Origin: Daphnia pulex
Taxonomy: Eukaryota; Arthropoda; Branchiopoda; Diplostraca; Daphniidae
Direction of reading: 5' to 3'
Assembly (NCBI RefSeq): GCF_021134715.1
Contig: NC_060023.1
Span: 1,922,001 to 1,986,000 of the forward strand
DNA: 64,000 bases
Shown: in pieces, positions 1 through 12,620 of the stretch
Numbering within the stretch: position 1 is the stretch's first letter
How the letters are laid out: each line of letters starts with the position of its first letter
Made by a program: the position numbers and the translations under genes
The notes under the pieces: generated by a model
Told to the model about the DNA's origin: nothing
The model's input: the letters and a program-made list of their open reading frames with translations, nothing else
The model's database searches: none

Positions 1-239
1 GTTTATCTAAATGAAAAACGAAAAATGGGTTACAAGAAATATTGACAGAAACAACAATCAAGGAAACGTTGAATAAGAGACAAGTCATAATTGTTAATCA
101 ACAGGAAAATTTAAGGTTTCCATGTAATAAACTGCTTGTCACAAATTATTCAAATTAACTTGATTTCAAAAGAAATCGACAAAAGAAGGAAACCAGTCAG
201 ACTGCTGTTGAGAATAAAGTCTTTTCTAGTCACCGGCTG

Positions 240-1610
240 AACATGTTTGACAAACAAACAACTAACCAAACAAAATACTGGATTCGAATAGCCATAGGCT
301 AGCACATGAACTAAGTAACGACTATCTCCAATACCGTCGTAGGATTTAGATTCTCCCTACTCCTACAAAAAAAGTGGAAGAAAACCGAAAGAACCAAATG
401 CACCGACAGATGTGTGATTGTCATTTGTATACGTCAAATGTTCCAGGTCCAATAAAACAGAGTAAGTAATAAAAGGGATTTAGGGAGGGACGCAAGAATA
501 CACAATCTCTCCGGTAATGCTGCGTTCTGTCGTCGTTAAATTTTTTTTCTGTGGTAACACTATTTGATAGAGCGTACGTATGTGTCTACTTACAATATAC
601 ATACCGATATAAGTGGTAAAGTAAGTTCAGTCAGCGAGTCAAAGTAAGCATTTTTATCATCTGGGAGTCGATTGTAAACAACGGCGTCAGAACTGATTAA
701 ATAGAAGAGGATACCGGGATCAGAATGCGGATAGCTACCAAATCACATAAGATCTAGGTAGGAAAAAAAGAAGGGGTCAGGGTCAACATTCTTTTCACGT
801 TATGTCAAGAGATCTATGTAGGCTCGCTCTCGTCTTTCCTACAAGGAGAACAGGGTGATCAAAAGGATTTGACATAGAGAGAGGCAGTCCTGAAGGGAGA
901 TTTAAATTGAATAGAAAATATTTTGCCAGGATTATTGGCTGGTACTATGCAAAATGGGATTCATTTGTCAGATCTCAATGGCCAAATAAATAAACTTAGC
1001 ACGCGTGTACAGGTGAAAACAGCTAGCTGTTTCTTAGTTACAGATTTCTTCAGCCTAATGCCAAATGTTAAATATCACAGTTACATAATTGGCGGTAGTA
1101 AAAGGGAAAGCCTAGCTATATGGTGAAATGATGAAAGATTAGTTTAAGATGATTATTAGAAAAGGGGCTCATACATTACATCTGGAACCACAGCAGCGAT
1201 CGTATTTATGATTGGCAACATTTTGTTTCAATTGGCACTGACCGGTGGAAGAATCACACTGTAATTTTGAAAATCAGTATTAGCAGATTGAATGATAAAT
1301 ATTACAGTAACGTTTACCTGGAGGTTTACCTGATGGACAACCCGTCAAACGGGCAGGCAAAAACTGGGCTACCTGTCAGCCTTCTTCTCTCACTAGCGAA
1401 AATTTTTCTCTAGAAGAGATTTGTTTTTGTGTTCTTGTTATTTCAGGCCTTCAGGGAAAATATAGCATCTGGTATGGCTGGTATTCACATAGGTAGGTAT
1501 AGCTGAAGTTCACTATTTCAGGTATTTGATCTTCACCAGCATAGGATTTTTCACAAGCAGAGATGACTTTCGGTAGTGAAATGTACATGAAAGTTAATAT
1601 TTGTTGCTGT
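240..1610. repeat. Dispersed ~1.1-1.4 kb repeat, copy 1
   Basis: This stretch matches 11,478-12,620 in the same orientation, with many substitutions and small indels. Shared landmarks are a block about the 'catgtttgacaaacaa' string, a block around 930-960 ending 'ggtactatgcaaaatggga', and a block around 1,195-1,320 that matches 12,205-12,330. Short open frames exist in both copies but are not preserved between them, so no protein is supported. I saw no terminal inverted repeats or TSD. It may be a degraded transposable element or part of an older segmental duplication. Confidence 0.6.
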
Positions 1611-2925
1611 TATATTTGAGATAAACGGTGTGATATGGTAATGTTTTGGCCTGATAACAATACACCTAGATCAAAATCTTCTCGTGGCACTATTTTTCAG
1701 CACAGAGAGGGTGAATATTCAATGTAGGTGCAACAATCACTGCCTTGTTTTGTGCACCAATGAGATCTGGGAATCCTATGGACTTTTTTTTAGCACTTCC
1801 TGACTTGACTGCTTTGATTCAACCACGTGTGAGGGGGCGGGGCATGTAGATAACACAGGCAAGTCAAGTCACAGATATTACGATGTATAACTATTTCGTT
1901 AATGGATTTATTTTCCAATTCCTCATTACTCACTACAATCAACCAGTTCAGTGGCTAAAATTTTTATTTAACACTATGATAAGATAGCAGCAGATAGCAG
2001 CCTCGCAGTCGTTGGCCTAATGACTAATAACTATTAACGACAGTTACGTGACAGTGACGACTCGCCGATGTCACGGCCGAGTGCCAACGAGACAGAACGA
2101 GCAGACAAACTTTCGTCATAACCACAGGAAGCGTTGCTGCCAATTTATCAAGCTTGACGGCGTTAATAATTAATAACTGTTTAGATTCTTATTGATTCAG
2201 CAACAAAATTTTTGCTTTGTTATAAAAATGTTATTTTTATTTTCTATGCCATTTTTGAATATTTTAGGGGTCGAAAAACATCTAAAAGTGCATCCTTGTA
2301 CACGAAGGGAAGGACTTCAGTCTTACAACTTTACAAGTTTCGAACGAATTTTTAAAATATTTTGCTTGGCTCAAATAGTTGTCTTTGTTATAAATTTGCT
2401 TTGTTATATGTCGAGTTATATTTCCCTCTGTGTTTCTAGTTTCGTTGTTTTTGCCGGTTTTTACGAACTAAATTCAACCTCAATTTGATATGTAACAATA
2501 TGAGAGGATTACAGAGTGCATAATTAATATTTATAAAAGTCTACTCTGTATTCCTCAAAATTCCGAAAAAAATAATTCCATTTTTCAACATGTTATTTAC
2601 AGATTACTAAGCATAAGTTGTACTCACTAGTCAAAACTCTGCTATTCTCTGTCGAGTGGCGCTCGGGTGTAACCGTGTAAGCTATTATTAATAAATGTTA
2701 AACACAATATTGACGTCAATAGTAACAGCTGTAACTCAAATAACTAACTGGGAAAGTGAACTAATGTTTGTTGTATATTGGGACAGAAAGATTATGACCA
2801 AATGAAAAATTTGACTGCTGAGAGTATCTATTTTCTAATCAGTGTGTGTGGATAAGTTGATTAATGTGGTAATAAAAATTCGGAATGATCACAACGCTCG
2901 GAAATTAGTCCGATTATAAGGTGGA
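1611..2925. other. Non-coding interval, nothing recognised
   Basis: AT-rich sequence between the dispersed repeat and the cysteine-rich peptide gene. Only short chance open frames were seen, none with splice signals, a signal peptide or family motifs. It probably holds the 3' untranslated region and terminator of the downstream minus-strand gene near 2,860-2,925. Confidence 0.5.
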
Positions 2926-3292
2926 TTAATAACCACCGCAGTCTCCATTGGCGAAAATGCATGCCTCTTTTGACGTATCGGGATAACGACACAGATAGTG
3001 ATTGGGGTTCTGGCAACCAACTTGATGACCTTTGCATATGAAGGCATATCCGACATAACGGCACTGACAAGCCGTGCCTTGACTTGCTGGCCTCACCATA
3101 TAGCAGCCGCTGACCTTGTTACCGTTGTGACCCTCGTAAACGCGTTTGTAATCGCACTCACAGGCCAATGTTGTTTCAAGTAAGACTGCTACGACGAATA
3201 CCGAAATCAATACTTTAATCTGCAGAGGAATAAAATACATCCCAATTACAAAATTAGTTGGAAAAAAAGAACTTCAAATGCTGACATACCAT
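2926..3292 (-). CDS. Small secreted cysteine-rich protein (98 aa, two exons)
   Basis: Exon 1 contributes only the start codon (3,290-3,292) and is followed by a GTATGT donor. Exon 2 (2,926-3,219) begins after a 'tcctctgcag' acceptor. This gives a start of M-IKVLISVFVVAVLLETTLA, a clean signal peptide with cleavage expected just before the first Cys. An ATG at 3,238-3,240 lies inside the intron and would give a worse leader, so I chose the spliced start. The mature part is about 78 residues with ten cysteines, beginning C-x-C, and ends GDCGGY. This implies five disulfides and an extracellular location. I do not recognise the family. A secreted regulatory, defence or matrix peptide are all possible. 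Upstream, 3,400-3,500 probably holds the promoter and a further 5' UTR exon. Confidence 0.75.
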
Positions 3293-6180
3293 TTTCTCCA
3301 TTCTACAATCGTAAAGAAATAATCGAAAAAATTTAATTTTCTGGAATGAATAAAGACATATTAAAAAATGATATTACTTTAAAAAATAGGTTCACTTACG
3401 GTGCTTCAGTGTTCAGTATTAGTAGGGCGTACTGGTGCAATTGTCGAAGTGTCTAACTGAAACGGCAACGTGATCCTTTAATACGTGTGCACACTCCTTA
3501 GATGTATCCCATTGGCAATCGATAGCCTTCAAAGGATGTGGTCTGTGGAGTACTTTCTGGTTAAATATTTCCGTTTCTATTGGGGAAAATGTTGTAATAA
3601 GATGTCGACCACACGTGAAGTAGATTTCAATTAATTTATAAACAGAAATATTTTAACCGCTGATTAATTGTGGGTTCTGCCGTATACAAACCACCGTATT
3701 TCATTTCAATTCCAGTGAGAAAGAGCTATTACGGCTTCCACCTATTGTCAAACTGGTTTCGTACAATGCCTCTTTTATTTTTAATTTAAAAAAAAATCTG
3801 GAATGATTCTTTTTGGTTTTGAATGCTGATGATTAAAGAAATCTGTGGTTTCCTGAAAGAATTTCTGATCGCACTCTGTGAATTCAACTTTAAATAACGC
3901 ATTGAAGGGCAATATAGGAAGTGGTATGGTGCTGAACTTACACTAAATTTGACAACCGAATTCTCCGTCCATAGCCACTTCTCCCGAGAATAAATGGAGT
4001 CGCAAAAATATTTATATTCACTGTAAGATACAGGTATAATTTGTGTCTACCTTGTTTGGGTTGCTATGATGTGGCAATGGCAGCGGAGTAACGAAATGAA
4101 CGAACATTATTTGCTAGACAGCAGTCAAGTTCGGCAGAGCAACTTGAAGGCTCGCTTGAAGGATGCAATTTTATAGCCTGTTCAGGCAGGCGTGTAGCTC
4201 CTGGACGAAATACGCGAGCTGATCCAGGTCATCCGAGATCAGGAACCGAGATCTTCTTCAGCCGAAACGAATGATTCGATCAAACTCGACGGCACTTTAT
4301 CGAATTCCAAATCTATCCATTTTCACAGTAGCAACAAAATTAAAAATTTAATTTAAAGTTCCCAAGGGTAGGAATTGTATGCACCAGAATAACCACTTCC
4401 ACGGAATAACCACAAGTTGTCGGTTGCAACGCAATTTGTTCAACTGGATTGACTGGGAACGAACTAGGACCACTCTGATAAAACACTCCTTATTTCCTGT
4501 AAAACCCAACAAAATCGAATAAATTTAAGCCACAAATAATTCGTATGGAATTTTAGTATTTTACCCGGTAGGATATCTTCGGCAAGAAAAAAAGCACCCT
4601 TGTTTCGGTTCATTGCGGTGATGTTCAAGTCCGATGCGATGCAAACGGCCAAACAAATAATCGGCGCCGTACTTAGCGGGCGAATAAGTTGACGGCAGTT
4701 GCAGTTGACCTGGAGAACACTTTTAAGGATTGGGCCGCTGTTGCTGCTACCGGTTGTCGTTCCTGCAACAAGGACATTAGATTAACGATAACTAATATGG
4801 GCGGGCAACCGACGAAATTTTACACCATCCACCTCTTATATAATTTTTTCTCTACTGTAATTAATATAACAAGCATAAAGTTATCATGAAATTATAAATT
4901 TTTGGGATTGGTTTATCTTTTTCTTGGTTTACCTCAAAGACCGACATCAATGCCATGATAAATTGGATTAATTCGTGAGTCGTCGTCGTTTCTGTTTTTG
5001 ACTGGTGATCGTTGGTACTTTCGCCGAAGTAGTTTTTTTTTAACTTCGTAAACGACTTAGTCTATCAAAGTAATGCTGGTCATCGTGCCGGTTGTAGAAA
5101 GGCGACGTGATACCAGCACTGGTGGTTTTTAACATTAATTAAAACTTAAATGTTCTTGTAATATTGCAAGCTTTTCGTAAATAGGCTAACTTAATTCGGT
5201 TTCAACATCTGTACAAAAAAGTTCCATTTTGCAATCTGAACTCCCAGTGATTGATAGCCTAATTGCTGTCTCATTGCCTGTTAGTTGTTATTCAGTTGCA
5301 GGATGGGTAAATCTGAAATGGAGTCAGACCTATAGGCCTAAACAAAGGGAGTTTTAGTTCCACAGTAAGGTAATGATAACAAAGAAAAATGCAGTAAAAT
5401 AGTGACCTCTCGAGATTGAATAAAACTGAAGTATGCTATGCATTCCCAGTCGGGTTGGACAGGTTTAACATCCTTTTTGAAATATTTGCATTAATATTTG
5501 ATGTAAAACATTCAATATTTATTGGTTCTTGCTAATCTGTTAATTAAAAAATTAAGAATTTTGTAGTTAAGAGAAAAAAAATGAGCAATAATTATGGTAA
5601 CACATTGTCATGAAGCAGTAGATGTGCAAAAAAATATACTGATTCTGTCAGAGTTGTTGGGGATTCAAGGTAATAAATAGTTGTAGTTATGAGCCACCAA
5701 TTTCCTCATTAAAACCCAACACAATCTAACATTCAACTCAAATAAATTTGGTAATGCACTTTGTGTCCAACAAAATTGAATCTTATAGAATTAAAATGAC
5801 TGTCGGTGTCCTCTCTATTTCACATCAGTCTAAATAAGAAATACTGCATAAAACCGTCATACGAAGATCAAGCAATCTCAAGTTTCTTTTCTTCGGTTAT
5901 TACCAAATACCAACAGGCAGGAATGCAGGTGTCCAACACCACCACAACACAATAACAAAAAGATAGCTTTCGATTCGATTTCAGATTCTCGACGCGGGAA
6001 TGACGCAGACGACAAGCAATGCATCAATCAAAAATCAATTATGATTCGATGAAGCAGTACGAAATTCCTCCACTAGGTGCCTGAAGAATGAGGATTGCTT
6101 GAAACGGCTTGAAATGTGGAAATAAAAATTTGTTCAACTATAATCGTACCCGTGTATTTTCCATGATTGGATAACTGTAG
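3293..6180. other. Intergenic interval without a supportable gene
   Basis: About 2.9 kb of AT-rich sequence. Short open frames at 4,464-4,652 (minus) and 4,689-4,889 (plus) lack splice context, repeats or domain motifs. The part nearest the secreted-peptide gene probably contains its promoter. Nothing else was recognised. Confidence 0.5.
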
Positions 6181-6187
6181 CATTAAA

Positions 6188-6941
6188 TCAAGCATATGGC
6201 GGAATCAATGAAAATAACAGGATACTGATAAAAAACGTGACGATTTGGCTGATCCAAAGGTAAATATGTGGAAGCCAAGAGAAATGTAATCCCTCGTGGA
6301 AGGCGGTCATGAAGTAAACGAAAGTTACGATCGTCATGACAATTACATTCTCAGTCAAATAGCTCTGCATGACTCAAATGGATGCGAACGATAAATTAAC
6401 AAATGATATTTGCTCTTACGTCAAGAAAATATCAACCGCTCACCCAGTAGCTGTATGCCTTAAAGCCGCGCGGTTGTGCGTTTTGATCGCCCTCGGCTTC
6501 ATTCAAAGGATGCCAATAAGTTAAAGTTCGTATCACTGAAAATTTCCACGAATAGTCCATATTGCTATGCCTTGCCTCTTCTTCATCTTCATCCAACATG
6601 ATGTAAATTTGTTTCCATAAAAAAAAAAAAACACCCTAACTTAAATAAGATGTTAAATAAATGAAGCCGATGAGGCGAAAAGCTGAAAAAATGATTTCAA
6701 AATATGTATTATTAGCATTCATGGGGAAACATTTTAGGCGATTTCAAATTGATTGATTACCTATAAAAAAGAAATAGGCTGACAAAAGCAAACAGATGTG
6801 TAGAGCGGACATTTCTTTAAAAACGTCTCCCCATTTTATTGATATTTTTTCCTTGAAACTGAGATCGGATATTCCATGTCCGAAAGTCAGCGGGAGAGCT
6901 GAACTTGACCATTGAATAATTTCCGGTTTGTTCAATCCCAT
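6188..6941 (-). pseudogene. Decayed copy of the multi-pass membrane protein gene at 24.3-25.2 kb
   Basis: Exon 1 (6,761-6,941) starts MGLNKPEI and carries the conserved LPLTFG.GI and IKWGD.FK motifs also seen in the right copy. It ends at a GTAATC donor after 181 nt, in the same phase as the intact copy. Exon 2, after the acceptor near 6,690, runs into a stop after about 15 codons. It has also lost about 100 bp relative to the right copy, although the part near 6,430-6,600 remains alignable. Exon 3 (6,188-6,370) keeps hydrophobic helices and ends SLIPPYA before a stop, matching SLVPSCLF in the paralogue. Damage in the middle exon makes this a likely pseudogene. Function of the family is unknown to me. 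Confidence 0.65.
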
Positions 6942-7843
6942 CTTTCTGATCTTTTCTTAAACTAGAATTTAAATGCGAGGGAGTTTAATCTTGAGTTTAA
7001 TTGAAATTTTTGCCACGAATAATTCAGATTTTACCTCTGACGTTAAAGCGGATCGATGTCGTCTTCCAATGTAACTTAATTTCTGGGCAGAAGACAAAAT
7101 AACGTGGATGTGCGAGAGAGTAAGATGTACGTTAAGGTATGAACGTCAATGGGCCTCTAATAATGAACAAGCTACGATTATTCTTCTTGCAAGTGATTAT
7201 CATGTTCTAGGAATTTTGGCACTGCCCAAGCTTTTTCTATCAAGGTCAACGACATTTGGAACGAGTTCCAATCAAATGGATCAATTGCACAGAAAATACA
7301 GTATAATTACAGTATGTTAAATTGATGGAAGCCTTGCAGAATGGCGTATTCCGCGCAAGTAGTAATAAACATTTATCTTTTACAGAATGTACAAAATTTG
7401 CAATAAATGAGCGTCACAGCATTCAAGTTATTTCATCAGATACCTTTCGTATAGAGTTTGACGTGTTATATAAGAACAAGCGTCGAAATAAAAGCTTGAC
7501 AAAAAGGTGAACTAACCGGATTGAACGCCACTTTGTCACATCTGTGAGTGCGTTCGTCCTAATCAAAGCCAACTTTTAAAAATACTAGCTATATAACCAG
7601 TTCTTTGAGATATTCAAATATTTTGAGCTATCATCGATGGAAGGTAAAATCATGGAAAACCGGATTGTGTCGCGATTGCTATCGCTAAAAGTGTTATACC
7701 ATCCTTACGCGACGTGCCCTCAAGCTATCAAACATTACGTTTCAAGTTGCTTTGCATATGAGTGTTGTATTTGCATGAATAACGAATTCTACTTATAATA
7801 AAAGTGGTAGAAAGCAAATCAAAAGCAGATGGTTAAATATAAT

Positions 7844-8807
7844 TTAGGGCAGTCGAGTGGCAGTGACGATGGCCGGTGCCGGAACGAACAAGGCAGTCTT
7901 TGTTACAGGAGTAACTCTGCTGGCGGATGAAGAACTAGCAGTGGAAGAACTGGAGCTGGAAGAACTGGAGGAGCTAGTCGCTGAAGAAGAAGAAGAAGTT
8001 GAGCTAGTTGCTGAAGAAGAAGAACTAGAAGAAGGTGTTGAAGATGAGCTGCTGCTACCACCGCCGCCAAAAATTTGTGAAAGTATGGACGCAAGTGCAG
8101 CAAGTCCAAACCTGCCGTTTGGTACTACAGGTGCCATATAGAATGGATTAAATCCTGGAAATGCAGCAAACAATTTCATTACTAGGCTAATCAAAATCCA
8201 GTTTTCGGTGTTAAGAAAATTTGAAGTCTTACCGTAATACTGGCGGAAGCCTTGCAGAGGAGGATCGACGTTACTGTACGTGTTGAGTTTAGCGTTGTTG
8301 ATTGTATACATAGGTGCTTGAATACTGGGAACCACTACAGAGCACAAAATTAAATTTATTTAAAAAAGATTGAAAAAGAAAATGAGATGTTTTAAGTCAT
8401 CAGAAAAATCCAACTCACCGTAATCGTTGAAATCTGCAAATTGTCCTGGAAAGTGCATGGGTAGCATGATTTGTTTGGCCTCCCTTGCGGCCCACGTAGG
8501 TTCGTCAGATGACTTTGGTGTCGGACTTCCATTTACCAGCCACAAAGTCAATCCCAACTAATTCAATTAAACGGAAGTTAAATTCATTTTTCAGAACAGA
8601 CAATTAAAAAACAAATATTTGAGATCAACCAACGGGTTTTGGCGCATAGTATTAAGTCAACAAAATAAAAATCTAAAAAAAATTTGTTTAGTGTTATACT
8701 CTAGAAATAGTAATGCACTTTAGCGCTACACTTCTAAATCTATTTGACACAACTGTTAACGTTAATATGACTAAAAGTATTACCAGTAACATAGTCAAAA
8801 TGGACAT
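7844..8807 (-). CDS. Secreted serine-rich protein, left paralogue (191 aa, four exons)
   Basis: Exons: 8,784-8,807, 8,419-8,557, 8,233-8,334 and 7,844-8,154. All have GT-AG borders and the phases close to an open frame of 192 codons including stop. Exon 1 (MSILTMLL) plus the start of exon 2 (LGLTLWLVNGS) forms a signal peptide. The mature protein has a Pro/Tyr/Asn-rich middle, an Ala/Leu patch ending SQIFGGG, then about 60 residues of nearly pure Ser with scattered Thr/Ala, and a conserved tail ending TRLP. The gene at 26.2-27.2 kb has the same exon lengths except in the Ser-rich exon. Low-complexity Ser tracts with a secretion signal suggest a cuticle, matrix or mucin-like product. This is inference; no named family is recognised. 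Confidence 0.8.
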
Positions 8808-8917
8808 GATTGATAATGGTCTTTTCTTGGATGAATGAATGCAAGGAAATATTGGATGTACTGTCGTTGTTCACGACTTCGACTTTGTCTGGACAATCAT
8901 GAACACGCGGAACTCAA

Positions 8918-8923
8918 TTTATA
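8918..8923 (-). promoter_or_regulatory. TATA box of the left Ser-rich gene
   Basis: On the minus strand this reads TATAAA inside 'gcggtataaattgagttccg'. It lies about 110 bp upstream of the start codon at 8,805-8,807. The same block, including flanking bases, is preserved upstream of the right paralogue at 27,309-27,314 although nearby non-coding sequence has diverged. That conservation supports a real core promoter. Confidence 0.65.
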
Positions 8924-8949
8924 CCGCGTTTTCGCTATGCCAAGCCCAC

Positions 8950-10570
8950 AACTTGAGAAACCGCCTTCAGTGACTTGAGTGACTATCGACTGCAGAAATA
9001 TTTGACTTCATCAACTTATACAGAAGTCCTTCAACTCAGAAATGGTGCCCGATGTCATCGACCGAGTCAGCACTTAAAGCGGCGACGAAGGGCGAAGTAC
9101 ATGAACTGAATTTTCTAAAAGAGAATGCAAATTGCCTGTAGAGTACCGGTATCAATCTCACACTGACATTGAAAAATCATGTCCAGGATCACATAATTCT
9201 TAAAATAAAAAGCCATCGATCCATCATTTCAGTTGTCAACCAATTCATGTTTCACGCAAGAAGCTTAAAGTGCGAGTTTTACATTTCAGGCTTGATTATT
9301 TTTTTAAATTCATTTAAACTACTATTTGCTGTCGTTTAGCATTGAGATAGGACTTCCATATTGAGTCGTCCGGAATGGCTATATAACTTACGTAATTCAT
9401 AGAAAAAAACCACGAGAAAGCTAGATGAATGTCTTACATAAACGTAACCGTACAAAGTTGACATAACATTTAGTGTCGCGAAATATTTCTAGAAGATTTT
9501 TCTGCAAATGAAATCGGTTGGTGACTCGTCGGAGCAGGAGTACATGACATTTCCAGATACTTGAATTTTTACAATTTATACAAAACAAGCGACTCGAAGG
9601 CAAGGACTACTCTGAGCTTGTTTTTCCAGTTTTATGCAAATATCTATTACCTCCAAAATAAATAATATTTTTTTTTTCAGATCACCAAAGGAAAACAAAC
9701 AGAAGACACTGAACTTTGAATTTCATATACGCCCAGTTTTACTGGAAACAAGAATTGCTTCGGTTACATTTTTGATGTGACCTCCAGAAATCCTGCCAAA
9801 ATCTAAGAGGCACTCTTCTGCATATTAAGTGACTTAAGGTCTCTTGATTCGTGGACGAGCATTAAGTTCAAAATGGTTTTATTTATGTATATTATGCAAG
9901 TTTCGCTCAGTTGCAAGATAAAAGCGAAATTTCCGTCAAAGTTGCGCTTATGCCACTAAATGACAGGATCGCGGTCAACGCACTACTTTTAATCAGGCCG
10001 TTATTTTTCTGGCTCTTCCAAAAAACTACTTCTCAAATTCACAGCTGATTTTCATCAAACCAATAAAATTGAAAAGAAATTGGTTTGAAATGAATTAATG
10101 CATGAATTTATCGGAATTAAATCCCACCGAAAGCGTCGTGTGAAATCTTCCAACTCCGTTAGTAACGCAGCAAATGCACGACAAATCCAGCTGCATTTCT
10201 AGGAATGATTTAGATCGGGTCTCATTCACCTTATTTGTACGTCGGACGTATAAATGACAGTTTTCCTTATACAAGCGAAGAAACGCAATCGTAATTGAAA
10301 GCATTCAGGTTTTTTAGTTAGCTATGCTGAGTTTCTATTTCGTAGTCTATGATTAGAGATAAATACAAGCTGTCAAGGCATCTTAGAAGCAAATCCGCAT
10401 TTTTGTTCATTTATCTTTCTCGAACCAGATTCGATGTGAAATGTCAAAAAGTAACTGAGATGCTTCGCTAAAAATGACGGCTATAATTCTCATGACACAA
10501 ACTCAAATCGTCTAAGCTCAATTTAAAACAAAGAAAAGCCAAATGAAAAAATAAAGGTTAGAATACCTCG
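8950..10570. other. Non-coding part of the duplicated block
   Basis: This interval aligns patchily with 27,330-28,860 in the right copy (for example the blocks near 9,190-9,380 and 9,530-9,720). No conserved open frame was found between the two copies. It probably represents spacer and 5' flank of the Ser-rich gene. Confidence 0.5.
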
Positions 10571-11100
10571 GTGTATCAGATAACTAACCTGGAAGATTTC
10601 CAGCGATGTATGGACGTCACCTCCTCCGGCTTGAACGGGCTCGACGACCACACCGGCCACAAATCTGCCGGATTGGTTGAAACGCTCAAATTCCTCTTCC
10701 ACCAGGCATTTGCGATCCTCGGCTTTATTTTCCTCAAGTGGGTACTTGTACCGCTAGAAACTGGCAATAGGCCAATCCAGAGCGGGAATATCCAGCTTGT
10801 GAATCGCTTTGAGTGGGTTGTTGAAAGGACTCCAATTGTTCAGCCGTGGAAACCACCTGTGCACGAACGATTTATTCCAGTTAGGAAGACACAAAGGAAA
10901 TCAATTTAATAGAAATTCACCTTTGAACGACATGATGGTGAATGGCGTCGAGCCAGGAGCAACGTTCATCATGCAGCTGGTGTTTTCCTCTTCGGTGATG
11001 GGTGCTCCTCCTCGTTGCTTGTTTCAATACCACATGAACGCGGCTTTGAAGGCATTCTCGTTGGAGCAAGAGCCACAGGCCATTGTTGTCACCTAAAGGG
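10571..11100 (-). pseudogene. Fragment of 4-aminobutyrate aminotransferase gene
   Basis: This stretch copies parts of exons 3 and 2 of the complete gene (29,442-31,337), with the intron between them. It is disabled. A CGA codon in the intact gene is TGA here (around 11,026-11,028), a TAG arises where the intact gene has CCG/CGC around 10,750, and deletions of 6 and 12 nt occur in exon 3. No other aminotransferase exons are found on either side, and the active-site lysine exon is absent. It is the truncated relic of the aminotransferase end of the segmental duplication. Confidence 0.9.
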
Positions 11101-11477
11101 CAAATATTGGAATAAAATGGAAATTAAAAATCAAGGAGGCCACTTCTGGGCAAGAGAAGACTAGACGTGGGATGAGAGAAGTATGACCCCACATGGACAA
11201 ACAAATCGACCAAGATCTATTTCTTCATCCCATTAAACTTAATGGTATGGTTTCTCATTATTACCTAAGACATAATTTATTTTCTATTATCTTTCCTGAT
11301 GACAATGCCACATCTTAGTCTTACCATGGCCTTACCACAGGTTTCAGCGGTTTCATACTCTTACACACCAAATCCGCAGTTCCAGAAAATCCAGTGTTGC
11401 CCTAGAAGCTTCAGTCCACAGTAAGACTGCTCCAAAATTGAAAATAAACAATAAATAAAACAAAAAAACAAAAAAAA

Positions 11478-12620
11478 AACATGTTTGACAAACAACGAAC
11501 AAAACTAACCGGCTTCGAATAGCCATAGGCTAGCGTGGCTAGCGTATGAACTAAGTTCCTCTTCATCTTAATACTAGATGACGCAACAGCTCGGGTCGGC
11601 CCGTGTTCGACTTTCTCCAATAAGCAAATGCACCGATAGATGGATGATGTATTGATGTAAGTTCAGTCAACGACAGTAAGCATGCTTACCACTGGGAGTC
11701 GAGAGTTGTTTTAAGCAACGGCGTCGGAACCGATTAAACAGAAAAGGATCCCGGGATCAGATAGCGGATAGCTACCAAAGCACATCAGATCTAGGTGTGA
11801 ACAAAAAGGTCAAAATTATTTTCACGTCACAAGAGATTTATGTAGGCTCACTCTTGTCTTTCTTAAAAGGAGAACAGGGTGATCAAAAGGATTTGACCGA
11901 GGACGGTAGCTTTAGTAGAAAATATTTGGCCAGGATTATCGGCCGGTACTATGCAAAATGGGATTGATTATTCAGAGCTCAATGACCAAATAAATAAACT
12001 TAGTACGCGTGTACAGGTATAGACAGCTAGCTGTTTCTTAGATACAGATTTCTTCATCCTAATGCCAAATGTCACAGTTACATAATTGGTGGTATTAAAA
12101 AGGAAAGCCTATCCTACATGGTGAAATACTGAAATTATGGAAGATTAGTTTAAGACAATGAAGTTATTATTAGAAAAGAGGCCCATACACAATATCCGGA
12201 ACCACAGCGATCGTATTTATGATTGGCGACATTTTGTTTCCATTGGCACTGACCGGTGGAAGAATCCCACTGTAATTTTGAATATCAATATTAGCAGATT
12301 GAATGACAAATTCTACAGTAACGTTTACCTAGAGGTTAACCTGATGGAAAACCAGTCAAACCTGGAATATGTAGGCAAAAACTGGGCTACCTGTAATAAC
12401 CTTTTTCTCTCACTTCTTGCGGCACTTTTCTCCAACAGAGATTTTTTTGCCCAATAGGAAACTGTGATCCACATTGACTGAAGAGTGACTGACACACGAA
12501 GACTGAAGATTGTGTTCTTGTTATTTCACTTTTTCAGGTATTTGTTCTCACCACTGGATTTTTTAAGAGCAGAGGTAACTCTTAATAGACACATATACAT
12601 GAAAGCTAAGACTTTGTTTA
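11478..12620. repeat. Dispersed ~1.1 kb repeat, copy 2
   Basis: Second copy of the repeat at 240-1,610, same orientation. It contains an open frame at 12,158-12,457 (99 codons) beginning MKLLLEKRPIHN. The matching part of copy 1 is closed by changes, so I do not treat the frame as a gene. No terminal structure was identified. Confidence 0.6.

Noticed and set aside
7857-8141. Plus-strand Glu/Leu-rich frame opposite the Ser tract (and 26,197-26,550)
   Set aside because: A shadow of the Ser codon run on the minus strand; the minus frame has the spliced gene with a signal peptide.
10571-10909. 112-codon plus frame
   Set aside because: Antisense shadow of the aminotransferase fragment.
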